NCBI RefSeq assembly: GCF_900215205.1 | Contig: NZ_OBDY01000006.1 | Span: 62,001-126,000 of the forward strand | DNA from: Paractinoplanes atraurantiacus | Lineage (GTDB): Bacteria > Actinomycetota > Actinomycetes > Mycobacteriales > Micromonosporaceae | Direction of reading: 5' to 3' | DNA: 64,000 bases | Shown: positions 35,924 through 43,919 of the stretch, one piece after another | Layout of the letters: each line of letters starts with the position of its first letter | Numbering within the stretch: position 1 is the stretch's first letter | Translations under genes and position numbers: made by a program | The notes under the pieces: generated by a model | Databases searched by the model: none | What the model saw: only the letters and a program-made list of their open reading frames with translations | Told to the model about the DNA's origin: nothing

Positions 35924-36902
35924 GACAGCGGTCGTCGGTGCGGGGGTGGGTGGCCTCACGGCCGCCCTCGCCCTGCGACGGGAGGGTTTCTCCCGCGTCA
36001 CGGTGTACGAGCGACAGGCGGAACTTCCTTTCGAGGGGTACGGGATTCAGATCTCACCCAACGCGGCGGCCCTCCTGGACGGACACGTGTTCGCGGCGGC
36101 GGCGCGGCCGCCGTACCGGGAGATCCGCCGCTGGCGGGACGACGCAGTGATCTCCAGGATCGACCTTCAGCGGTACCGAACCCCGTACTACACGATGCGC
36201 CGGGGCGACCTGATCGCCGCGCTGGCTTCGCCCGTCGTCCTGAATGCTCCGGTGCGTTCCGCCGCCGACCTGGACGCCGAGATCGTGATCGGCGCCGACG
36301 GCCTGAACTCGGCCCTGCACGGCGCCATCGCCTCGGATCGGCCGCGGGACAGCGGCTACGTCGCGTACCGGGCGGTCGTGCCCGCCGGCCTCGACCGGGT
36401 GGTGGTGTGGCTGGGCCCCGGCCGCCACCTGGTCGCCTACCCGATCGGCGGAGGCGTCAACGTGGTCGCGGTGGTCCCCGACGACGGCGTAGCCCTGGAA
36501 GACGGCTTCGCCGAGTGGCATCCCGCGCCCCGCCGGCTGATCGCCTTGATGAACGGGTCTCCCTCCCACCTCTTACGGGATCGGGTGCCGTTGCCGTGCT
36601 GGCACGAGGGGAAGGTGGTGCTGATCGGCGATGCGGCGCATCCGATGCTGCCGTTCGCGGCGCAGGGCGCCGTGCAGGCGATCGAGGACGCCGCCGCGCT
36701 GGCTCCTCTCCTGCGTCATCCGGACGCCTTCGCCCGCTTCGAGGCGGCGCGGCGCCCCCGCGTCGAGCGGATCTTCGCGATGTCGCGAGCAGGCCTGCAG
36801 TCGTACCACCTGCCGGACGGTAGTGAACAGCGGCGCCGTGATCGGGAGCTGGCGGCCGCGCCTGCGAACGCCCTCGACTGGCTCTATGGGGTGAACTCCT
36901 AG
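35904..36902 (+). CDS. Salicylate-hydroxylase-like FAD monooxygenase (PtmB3-like candidate)
   Basis: A 332-residue group A flavoprotein. GAGVGG (12-17), ADGLNS (131-136) and GDAAHPMLPFAAQG (242-255) are the three FAD motifs, all intact. The family includes salicylate 1-monooxygenase and PtmB3, which hydroxylates 3-amino-4-hydroxybenzoate in platensimycin biosynthesis. It is somewhat shorter than usual (about 390). The GTG start overlaps the ligase gene by 20 bases. Co-location with GriI/GriH homologues makes hydroxylation, possibly decarboxylative, of the aminohydroxybenzoate the leading hypothesis. Its stop overlaps that of the convergent LuxR gene. Confidence 0.85.
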   Translation: MRCATTETAVVGAGVGGLTAALALRREGFSRVTVYERQAELPFEGYGIQISPNAAALLDGHVFAAAARPPYREIRRWRDDAVISRIDLQRYRTPYYTMRRGDLIAALASPVVLNAPVRSAADLDAEIVIGADGLNSALHGAIASDRPRDSGYVAYRAVVPAGLDRVVVWLGPGRHLVAYPIGGGVNVVAVVPDDGVALEDGFAEWHPAPRRLIALMNGSPSHLLRDRVPLPCWHEGKVVLIGDAAHPMLPFAAQGAVQAIEDAAALAPLLRHPDAFARFEAARRPRVERIFAMSRAGLQSYHLPDGSEQRRRDRELAAAPANALDWLYGVNS

Positions 36903-37996
36903 CCGGCGTCCGCCCGCATCTCCGGGTGTTCTCTCAACCGCAGCAGCGACACCAGCTCCACCCGCGACGCGAGGCCGAACTTCCGGAAGATCTGCCGCAG
37001 GTGATAGTTCACGGTGTGCGGCGACCGCCCGAGCCGGCTGGCGATCTGCTGGTTCGTCAGCGCCAGCCCCACCAGCTCCGCGATCTCCAGCTCCCGTTCG
37101 CTGAGCAGACTCCAGTCGGCTGTACGCGGCGTCGCCCGCGGATGCGGCGCCACGGCCACCCGCGCCCGCGGCCGGTGATGCCCCTGCTCGTGGCGCAGCG
37201 CCGCCACCACCGCGTGCGGCATCGACGCCTCGACCACCGCCCGCACCAGCTCATGGCTGAACGCCAGAGCGTCACCCGCCGGCACGAGCAGCCCCGAGTC
37301 GAGCGCCTCCTCGACGTCCGGCAGAAGTGCCACCACGCTGCCACCGAGCATCTCGCTCAGCCGAGCCGGCGAGACGGGCGACCGCACCGCCGTGGCCGCC
37401 TGCACCAGATGCCGCGCCGACCCCGACAGATTGGCCACCCGATGAGCAAGCCGAGCCCGCGTCCGCTCCGGCAGCCGGCCGGGCAGGCTCTCCATCAGCC
37501 TTTCCTCCTGGAGTCCGTCGATCAGATCGAGGATCGCGCCCGGACGGCCCGCCGCCACCCGGGCCAGGTCGAGCAGGCGGTCACTCGGCGGGCCGCCCAG
37601 CCGGGCCGCGATCAGCCGGCGTACGTCCGCCCTTCCGAGCGGCGTCAGCACCACCCGGTGCACCTCGGCCGGCGTGCGCGCGAGCACCGGCTGCCGCGCC
37701 GTGACCACCAGCACCGGCGCCGACGCGGCCAGCCGTTCCGGGAAGTGCGGGTCGGCCGTGCCCGGCCGCAGCGCCTCCCGGTCGCGCACCACCACGATCC
37801 GCTCCGGTGACGTGGCCACCGCCGCCCCGAGCCGCCGTCCGGCCACCGCGAGCTCCCGCAGCAGACGGCCACATCCGATCTCCGGCGGCCCGTCGAGTAT
37901 CAGCACCGTAGGACGTCCCGGCGCGGCCCGGTGGAGCAGCGCCACGAAGCGCTCCCTCTCACCGTCCCGCCCCACCAGGGGAAGCGACTGATCCAT
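36899..37996 (-). CDS. Short LuxR-family regulator with degenerate P-loop
   Basis: A 365-residue regulator. Residues 1-330 are a shrunken STAND/LAL-type region, starting PLVGRDGERERFVALL. The P-loop reads GPPEIGCGR (36-44), lacking the Lys and Ser/Thr needed for nucleotide binding, and no convincing Walker B is present. The C-terminal LuxR domain is intact (LSERELEIAELVGLALTNQQ; SRLGRSPHTVNYHLRQIF). It closes the putative biosynthetic locus and is convergent with it. ATG 37996 is chosen since it begins at the family start; a longer open frame to 38080 is less likely. Confidence 0.85.
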   Translation of the reverse strand: MDQSLPLVGRDGERERFVALLHRAAPGRPTVLILDGPPEIGCGRLLRELAVAGRRLGAAVATSPERIVVVRDREALRPGTADPHFPERLAASAPVLVVTARQPVLARTPAEVHRVVLTPLGRADVRRLIAARLGGPPSDRLLDLARVAAGRPGAILDLIDGLQEERLMESLPGRLPERTRARLAHRVANLSGSARHLVQAATAVRSPVSPARLSEMLGGSVVALLPDVEEALDSGLLVPAGDALAFSHELVRAVVEASMPHAVVAALRHEQGHHRPRARVAVAPHPRATPRTADWSLLSERELEIAELVGLALTNQQIASRLGRSPHTVNYHLRQIFRKFGLASRVELVSLLRLREHPEMRADAG

Positions 37997-38139
37997 GCCG
38001 TCGATGGTGGGGCCACGAGCTACCGAAAACCCGCTAGAAGTAGCGCGTTCCCTGCAGATCCCGAGTCGGCCTTCCAACACATTTCGCGCTGACTGTTATC
38101 GCCTTGACGCTCGCCCCGCCCCGGGCGGATGGTCGAAAC

Positions 38140-38577
38140 GTGTCCGCCCTCGACCTGGGAAAGCTGGCGCTCATCGTCGCCGCCCCCACCCTGATCGGCG
38201 CCGCCGTGATCTACGCCCCACGCTGGTGCGGCGTCGTCGCGGACCGCTGGCGCCTGATGCACCCACCCCCGCCCCAGCCGGTGGGCCCACCCATCGAACA
38301 GCTGGCCGCCGACCTGCGCCGCCTGCTGCGCCTGCACAGCGAGCTGACCGCCTCCGCCCATCTGGCCATGCGGGCCCACCGCCTGTGGGCGGTCGAGGCC
38401 GCCATCGCCACCCGGGCCGTGGAGGCGGCCCGGGCCCTGGACGTGCCCCACCCCGAGCCGGCCATCCCGGGCGCCCTGACCCGCCGCGAGCTGCTCGACC
38501 TGCTGACCGCGCTCTCCATCGCCGGCTTGACCCTCCCGTCGAAGGTGGGCCCCTTCACCTCGGACGGCCGCTTCTGA
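38140..38577 (+). CDS. Hypothetical single-TM protein
   Basis: About 145 residues from GTG 38140. One N-terminal TM helix (about 5-24, LALIVAAPTLIGAAVIY), a Pro-rich turn, then Ala/Arg-rich helices (LRRLLRLHSELTASAHLAMR; LWAVEAAIATRAVEAARAL). No family recognised. It may be a small membrane-anchored helical protein. A TTG at 38104 would add 12 residues. Confidence 0.55.
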   Translation: MSALDLGKLALIVAAPTLIGAAVIYAPRWCGVVADRWRLMHPPPPQPVGPPIEQLAADLRRLLRLHSELTASAHLAMRAHRLWAVEAAIATRAVEAARALDVPHPEPAIPGALTRRELLDLLTALSIAGLTLPSKVGPFTSDGRF

Positions 38578-38624
38578 CTCGGCTCGACCGATGACTCGGT
38601 GCGGCTCACCGAGTCGGTAGGAGC

Positions 38625-39404
38625 ATGACCGAGCTGAGCCCCGAACGCGCCCGCCAAGCCATCGTCGACCACACTCACCGCCTGGCCGGCGCGGCCACCG
38701 CGGCCGGACCCGGCACCCCGGTGCCGACCGCCCCCGAGTGGACCGTCACCGACCTGGTCGCCCACGTCGGCCAGACCCATCACTGGGTCGCCGACATGAT
38801 CGAGCGGCGCATCACCGACCCCGCCGAGCTCCCCACCGAGATGGCCGGGGTCCCCACCGACCCCGGCGAGTGGCCGGCCTGGCTGTCGAGGTCCGCCGAG
38901 CGGGTCGCGACCGCCTGCGCTCTCGACGTCCCGGTCTTCAACGCCGCCGGCGACGAGCGCTCCGGCACGCAGTTCTGGCGGTCCACAGTCCTCAACGAGA
39001 CAGTCGTCCACGGCGCCGACGCCGCCAACGCCGCCGGCCGGCGACTCGACGTAGCGTCCGACATCGCCGCCGCCCTGATCACCAACCATCTGGCGATGCT
39101 CACCTCCCCCACCTGGGAGATGCGGCGCCCCGAGTCGGCCCACGCCCTGCGCGGCACCGGCCAGACCTTGCAGTGGCAGGCTTCCGACGTCGAGGCCGGC
39201 TGGTTCATCGAGCGTCTCCCGGCCGGCGCCACCTGGCACCCCGCCACCCGCCCGGCCGACGTGACGGTGACCGGCCCGGCCGGCTCCCTGCTGCTCATCA
39301 TGACCCGCCGGCTCCCGCTCACCCACGCCACCGACGTCGACCTCGACGGCGACACGGCCCTCGCCCAGCACTGGCTCGACAACACAGCCCACGTCGCCGA
39401 TTGA
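38625..39404 (+). CDS. Maleylpyruvate isomerase-family mycothiol-dependent enzyme
   Basis: A 259-residue protein with the MDMPI/DinB-like metal-binding N-terminal domain (WTVTDLVAHVGQTHHW and LNETVVHGADAA supply the expected His, Glu/His residues) and a smaller C-terminal domain. Members use mycothiol with a divalent metal for isomerase or transferase reactions; the substrate is unknown. TAGGAG precedes the ATG. Mycothiol use fits an actinobacterium. Confidence 0.83.
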   Translation: MTELSPERARQAIVDHTHRLAGAATAAGPGTPVPTAPEWTVTDLVAHVGQTHHWVADMIERRITDPAELPTEMAGVPTDPGEWPAWLSRSAERVATACALDVPVFNAAGDERSGTQFWRSTVLNETVVHGADAANAAGRRLDVASDIAAALITNHLAMLTSPTWEMRRPESAHALRGTGQTLQWQASDVEAGWFIERLPAGATWHPATRPADVTVTGPAGSLLLIMTRRLPLTHATDVDLDGDTALAQHWLDNTAHVAD

Positions 39405-39464
39405 CGCGCCCCGATCGTAGATCCGCACAGGGGAAAGAGGACCGGCGCCGACAGGGTGATGGCC

Positions 39465-39623
39465 ATGTCGTCTGAAGTCACAGCGGCATGGATCGCCGCT
39501 ATCGCCGCCGGCGCGGCAGCCGCGGTGAACATCTACTTCAGCCTGGCCACCGAGCGACGCCGGCGAGACGCGGAGATGATGGTGACCGCGCCGGCCTACT
39601 TCGAAGGTCCTTCCCGCTCCTGA
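39465..39623 (+). CDS. Small membrane protein, possibly the 5' half of a frameshifted gene
   Basis: Fifty-two residues from ATG 39465 (AGGGTG upstream). It begins SSEVTAAWIAAIAAGAAAAV, one TM helix, then NIYFSLATERRRRDAEMMV and APAYFEGPSRS. It ends in a different frame from the next small gene, which starts eight bases after its stop and looks like a natural continuation. Confidence 0.45.
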   Translation: MSSEVTAAWIAAIAAGAAAAVNIYFSLATERRRRDAEMMVTAPAYFEGPSRS

Positions 39624-39630
39624 CGACGAC

Positions 39631-39771
39631 ATGAGGAAGCGGATCGAGTCGGCGGTCGAGCGATACGACCAAGACTGGCCGCATCTCACCGACAAGCAGA
39701 AAAAGGCCTACGACGGCGAATTCGTCGGCCAGATGATCGACCACGTTCGCCGACTGTGCGAAGCCCTCTAA
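39631..39771 (+). CDS. Small helical protein, possibly the 3' half of a frameshifted gene
   Basis: Forty-six residues: charged helices (RKRIESAVERYDQDWPHL; TDKQKKAYDGEFVGQMIDHV; RRLCEAL). No family recognised. No clear ribosome site of its own. Its stop overlaps the convergent MocR gene stop. Confidence 0.45.
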   Translation: MRKRIESAVERYDQDWPHLTDKQKKAYDGEFVGQMIDHVRRLCEAL

Positions 39772-41162
39772 ACGGCCATCGCGGGTGGGTAGGAGGCCGG
39801 TCGTGGCTCGTACGTGGACCAGGCCGCGGCCAGGCGCCGTACGGCCTCCGTCAGGTCCTCCGGTGTGGCCAGGAAATGCAGGCGCAGGTGGTCCTGGCTG
39901 CCGCCCGACGGGTCGAGGCCCGGGCCCGGCAGGACGGCGACTCCGTGGCGCAGCGCCTGCTGGGCGAACGAGCGGGCGTCGCCGTGGGGCAGGCGCACCC
40001 ACAAGGTCTGGCCGCCCTGGACGGCGGGGGCGTGCCAGGACGGCAGCGCCCGGGCCAGTTCGGACCGCAGGTGGTCGTGGCGGGTCTTCCTGAGCTGGGC
40101 CGACCGGGCCAGTTCGGGGCCCAGGTGGGGGAGCAGGCGGGCCGCCGCCAGCTGGGCGGGGACGTTGCCGCCCAGGTCGAAGACCGTGCGCATGCGGGCC
40201 AGGCGGGCGATCAGGGCGGCGGGGGCGCGGACCCAGCCGACGCGCAGGCCACCCCAGATCAGTTTGCTCAGGGAGCCGATGGTGATGATCTGGTCGTTGT
40301 GGGCGGCCAGCGGCGGCGGTGGGGTGTGGCCGGGGAAGCCCAGGTCGGCCAGGGCCTCGTCGTCGATCAGGGGGAAGCCGGCCTGGGCGACGCGGTGACG
40401 TTCTCCCGGCGGCAGGACGGCGCCCGTGGGGTTGTGGAACGTGCTGATGACGTACGCCAAAGTGGGGTTGACCTTGGTGAAGCCACGGAGATCGACCGGC
40501 AGTGTTCGGAGGACGGCGGCCTCTTCGCGGAAGGCCTCGATGGCGCCGAAGTAGGTGGGCGCCTGCACGAGCACGCGATCGCCGGGGCGGATCAGGGCCT
40601 TGGCCAGCAACGTCAGCGCCTGCTGGCCGCCGGTGGTCACCATGATCTGGTCGGGGGTGGTGGGGAGACCGCGCTCGTGGTAGCGCTCGGCCAGGGCCCG
40701 GCGCAGCGCCGGATGGCCGGTCGGGTGATAACCGATGTCGCCGGTGATGGCGGCCAGGTCCTCCAGCGACGAGGCGTAGGCCGTCAGCAGCGCCGGCGGG
40801 GGAGCGTCGGGTGCGGCACAGGCCAGCATGAGTACGCCGTCGCGCGGCTCCAGCAGGTGAAGGAACGCGGGCGCCTCGGTGGTCGGGCGCGCGGTGCCCG
40901 AGGGCGGACCGGCGACCCGGGTGCCGCTGCCCTGCCGGCGGACGATGCGGCCCTCGGCGACGAGCAGGTCGTACGCGGCGACGACCGTGCTGCGCCCCAC
41001 GGCCAGGGCCGACGCCAGCGCGCGGTCCGGTGGCAGCAGCGTGCCCGGCGGCAGCTCGCCCTCGTCGATCAGCGTGCGGATGCGGGCGGTCAGCAGCAGG
41101 TAGAGCGCGCCGCGCCCGGAGGCCCAGCGGCCCAGGCGCTCGACGATGCCGATTGGTTCCAT
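39768..41162 (-). CDS. MocR-family (GntR/aminotransferase) transcriptional regulator
   Basis: A 464-residue regulator. The N-terminal winged helix (about 15-82) contains LPPDRALASALAVGRSTVVAAYDLL. The C-terminal aminotransferase-like domain has HNPTG (243-247) and the PLP lysine Lys300 in GSLSKLIWGGLRVGW. MocR proteins sense PLP or amino acids and control PLP-related or adjacent transporter/enzyme genes. It is divergent from an aminotransferase gene, its likely target. ATG 41162 lies inside a candidate operator (41151-41187). Confidence 0.92.
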   Translation of the reverse strand: MEPIGIVERLGRWASGRGALYLLLTARIRTLIDEGELPPGTLLPPDRALASALAVGRSTVVAAYDLLVAEGRIVRRQGSGTRVAGPPSGTARPTTEAPAFLHLLEPRDGVLMLACAAPDAPPPALLTAYASSLEDLAAITGDIGYHPTGHPALRRALAERYHERGLPTTPDQIMVTTGGQQALTLLAKALIRPGDRVLVQAPTYFGAIEAFREEAAVLRTLPVDLRGFTKVNPTLAYVISTFHNPTGAVLPPGERHRVAQAGFPLIDDEALADLGFPGHTPPPPLAAHNDQIITIGSLSKLIWGGLRVGWVRAPAALIARLARMRTVFDLGGNVPAQLAAARLLPHLGPELARSAQLRKTRHDHLRSELARALPSWHAPAVQGGQTLWVRLPHGDARSFAQQALRHGVAVLPGPGLDPSGGSQDHLRLHFLATPEDLTEAVRRLAAAWSTYEPRPASYPPAMAV

Positions 41163-41187
41163 CGACAGACCAATCTAGGGGCATTGG
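41151..41187. promoter_or_regulatory. Candidate MocR operator
   Basis: GATTGGT (41151-41157) and ACCAATC (41169-41175) form a perfect inverted repeat with an 11-base spacer. A further ATTGG at 41183-41187 is a direct repeat of the first at 31-base distance, about three helical turns. It covers the MocR start codon and the divergent promoter. Confidence 0.5.
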
Positions 41188-41227
41188 CCCTGCCCTGGCG
41201 AGACCCTTCTCGCGGACGATCGGTGGC

Positions 41228-42253
41228 ATGAGCTCGATGACCGCCCTGATCGACTGCACTGTCCGCTACGACCTGGCCGAGAGCACCTGCCCGCCGCTGC
41301 GTCTCACCGAGGACGACCTCGCGGGCCTGTCCGGCGTCCCACTCGGCTACGGCACCACCCGCGGCGACCTCACGCTGCGCGAGCTCATCGCCGCCGGCGC
41401 CGGGGTGACCAGTGACGACGTGCTGATCACGGTGGGCGCCATCCACGCCATGTCGCTGCTGCCGGCGAAGCACGTCCTGCTCGTCGGCCCCTGCTTCCCG
41501 CCCGCGCGCACGCTGCCGTCGTCCCGCGGCGCCAGGGTCGACGTCGTCGACGCCCGCTTCGACGAGGGTTACCGCCTGCCGCTGGACCGCATCGAGGCCG
41601 TCCTCGACCCGGCCACCGATCTGATCTCGCTTGCCTCACCCCAAAACCCTTCCGGTGTACGGGTGGAGCCTCGCGACCTGGAAGCTCTGCTCGACCTCGC
41701 CCCCACCGCAACGATCCTGGTCGACGAGACCTACCGCGAGTCCGTGTACGGCGACGCCCCGGTTCCGGCCTCCGCCGCCGCCCTGTCACCGAGGATCGTC
41801 ACGTGCTCGTCGGTCTCCAAGGCCCACGGCGCCCCCGGCCTGCGCCTGGGCTGGCTGACCACCACCGATCCCGGGCTGTACGAGCAGGCCCGCACCGCCA
41901 AGTTCGAGACCACCATCGCCTGCTCCACGATCGACGAGCACCTGGCCACCCGGGTCCTGCGCCGCGGCACCACCAGCGGCCCGTTCCTGCGGTCCGCCCT
42001 CGACGTGGTGCTGCGCTGGGCCGCCGACCACCCCGTCGAGATCGTCACCCCCGACGGCGGCCCGCTCTGCTGCCTGCGCCTGCCCGCCGGCCTGGACATG
42101 GACAAGTTCCACGCCACCCTGAGCGAGGCCGACACCCGGGTGGCCCCCGGCGCCTGGTTCGGCGAGGACGACCACATCGTCCGGGTCGGCTTCGGCCACC
42201 TCAGCCTGCCCGACCTCGCCCAGGCGCTGGCCAACGTGGCAATGGCACTCTGA
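41228..42253 (+). CDS. PLP-dependent aminotransferase, class I/II
   Basis: A 341-residue fold-type I aminotransferase. N140 and PSG in SPQNPSG, Asp166 in LVDETY, Lys198 in CSSVSKAHGAPGLRLGW (Schiff base), and the substrate-carboxylate Arg near IVRVGFG are seen. It resembles small aminotransferases of the capreomycidine synthase/aminotransferase group; the substrate is not clear. Divergent from the MocR gene with a 65-base spacer. ATG 41228 follows GGTGG; the frame is open upstream into the MocR gene. Confidence 0.87.
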   Translation: MSSMTALIDCTVRYDLAESTCPPLRLTEDDLAGLSGVPLGYGTTRGDLTLRELIAAGAGVTSDDVLITVGAIHAMSLLPAKHVLLVGPCFPPARTLPSSRGARVDVVDARFDEGYRLPLDRIEAVLDPATDLISLASPQNPSGVRVEPRDLEALLDLAPTATILVDETYRESVYGDAPVPASAAALSPRIVTCSSVSKAHGAPGLRLGWLTTTDPGLYEQARTAKFETTIACSTIDEHLATRVLRRGTTSGPFLRSALDVVLRWAADHPVEIVTPDGGPLCCLRLPAGLDMDKFHATLSEADTRVAPGAWFGEDDHIVRVGFGHLSLPDLAQALANVAMAL

Positions 42254-42257
42254 ACGC

Positions 42258-42941
42258 ATGGATTTCCGTCTTCGTAGTGCCGTCGACGCGAGTGTCGGCT
42301 GGTATGAGGACCTGTGCACGCTGCACGGGGTCGGATCGGCGCTGGCCGACGGCTTGTGGAGCTCGCTGGAGCCCCCGCCGCCGCTGCACTCGGACGCGGT
42401 GGCGGTCGAGCCGGAGGTGACAGCGGACCAGGTCCTCGCGCGCCTCGAAAGGCGGGAGCGCTGCGGGGTCAAGGACAGCTTCGCGACCATGGACCTGACC
42501 GCGGACGGCTTCGACCTGCTCTTCTCGGCCACCTGGTTCCATCGCGAAGCCGGTCCGCGGCGCCGTGCCGCGCCCACCGCCTGGACCGCGGTGACCGGCG
42601 TGGAGCAGTTGGCCGAGTGGACCAGCCACCACGACACGCGCGACGTCCTGCTGCCGCCACTGCTGCGGCGCGCCCACTTCCGCATCCTGGCCCGCTACGC
42701 CGACGGCCACATCGTCGCCGGCGCGGTCGCCCGCCTCGGCAGCGGCACCGTCGACGTGTCGAATGTGTACGCCGTCCCCGGCCACCACGTCGACTGGCAG
42801 GAGCTGGCCGACGCCGTCGGCGCGTTCTTCCCGGGCCGCCCCCTGGTCGGCTACGAGCGCGGCGAGGCGCTCACCGCCGCCCTGGACGGCGGCTTCACCG
42901 CCGTGGGCGAGCTGAACGTCTTCACCCGCGGCCTTCAGTAG
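42258..42941 (+). CDS. Hypothetical protein with GNAT-like C-terminal half
   Basis: A 227-residue protein. The C-terminal half (ADGHIVAGAVARLGSGTVDV; NVYAVPGHHVDW; LVGYERGEALTAALDGGFTA VGEL) is laid out like an acetyltransferase fold: strand, P-loop-position turn, helix, strand. No classic acetyl-CoA motif is clear. It starts four bases after the aminotransferase stop, so it is probably co-transcribed and may serve the same pathway. Its end overlaps the convergent FRG gene by seven bases. Confidence 0.65.
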   Translation: MDFRLRSAVDASVGWYEDLCTLHGVGSALADGLWSSLEPPPPLHSDAVAVEPEVTADQVLARLERRERCGVKDSFATMDLTADGFDLLFSATWFHREAGPRRRAAPTAWTAVTGVEQLAEWTSHHDTRDVLLPPLLRRAHFRILARYADGHIVAGAVARLGSGTVDVSNVYAVPGHHVDWQELADAVGAFFPGRPLVGYERGEALTAALDGGFTAVGELNVFTRGLQ

Positions 42942-43861
42942 CCGGGCCCCACGACGCTGATGGTGCCGAGCTCCTGGAACTCGTCGTGCCGGAACCGGTC
43001 GAGCAGCCGGCGATAGCCGTCGTCGACAGTGGCCGGGGGATAGATGCCGAACGGGCTCAGGATGACACTCGACCCCAGCCATTCCAGGGCCCGCATCAGT
43101 GGCACCCGGATCGCGGCCACCGTCAGCCCGGTCCCCTCCATAGCGTGGGGCCGGATGAGATAACCGTGCTGGGCGTGCGGCCGGACGTAGTAGGAGGGCG
43201 CCGCGACCCGCAGGTCGATCACGCGCCCTTTCTCGGGGAAGAGCCACAGGCCCGGGCACTCCTGGGTCGCGCCCAGCCCCTCCAGCGTGATCGACAGGAC
43301 GTAGACGTAGTCCTCGCCGGCGTCGTGGATGTTGCGCTTGACCACGTGCAGATAGCGGCCCTCAGTAGTGAAATGGTGGCAGGCGAACCAGAGCGCGATC
43401 CAGATGTTGTCGACCACGTCGAGCCAGCGGGTGCGGATGCCGTAGTGCTGAAGCAGCGGCTCCGCGGCGTAGTGGGGCACCCCGCTGCCGAGCAGGGAGT
43501 CGCGGGATACGTCCCGGCCGAGCTTGACCGGGCACCGCACCGTCCGGTGCTTCGACCCGTCACACGGCCACGCGGCCACCTGGCTGACGAAGCGCTCGAC
43601 CTTCTCGTCCCGGCCCTGCCGCTTCCGGGCGCCCCGCATCAGCGAGGGCTGAAGCTTCCCCTCGTACAGGGAGGACTGCCCGCGCAGAAAGGTGCTGCCA
43701 CTGAGCCGGTACTTCAGATATCCCAGCGCTTGAATCAGCCCCGGAAGCGAGTCGGCCTGCAGCGAGTCGATCTCTCCGGCCGGAGTGGAAAGCCGGCACA
43801 GCGAAAGCCCCGACCCGCCGATCTTGCGCAGAACTCCCGCATCGATCCACGTGATCGCCAT
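42935..43861 (-). CDS. FRG-domain protein
   Basis: A 308-residue protein. The FRG core is clear: TFLRGQSS (57-64) and LLQHYGIRTRWLDVVDNIWI (136-155) followed by ALWFACHH, matching the family pattern of an RGQ motif and a QHYG..TRLLD motif. The C-terminal half is strand-rich (YLIRPHAMEGTGLTVAAIRV). FRG proteins are of unknown biochemical activity; some occur in mobile or defence-linked loci, which is a weak guide. ATG 43861 follows an excellent GGGAGGGG. It is divergent from the unknown gene at 43920. Confidence 0.83.
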   Translation of the reverse strand: MAITWIDAGVLRKIGGSGLSLCRLSTPAGEIDSLQADSLPGLIQALGYLKYRLSGSTFLRGQSSLYEGKLQPSLMRGARKRQGRDEKVERFVSQVAAWPCDGSKHRTVRCPVKLGRDVSRDSLLGSGVPHYAAEPLLQHYGIRTRWLDVVDNIWIALWFACHHFTTEGRYLHVVKRNIHDAGEDYVYVLSITLEGLGATQECPGLWLFPEKGRVIDLRVAAPSYYVRPHAQHGYLIRPHAMEGTGLTVAAIRVPLMRALEWLGSSVILSPFGIYPPATVDDGYRRLLDRFRHDEFQELGTISVVGPGY

Positions 43862-43919
43862 GACCCCTCCCGCGACCGATGCTAGCGTCGAGCTTGCCGG
43901 GCGGTGCGACAGTGCGTCC

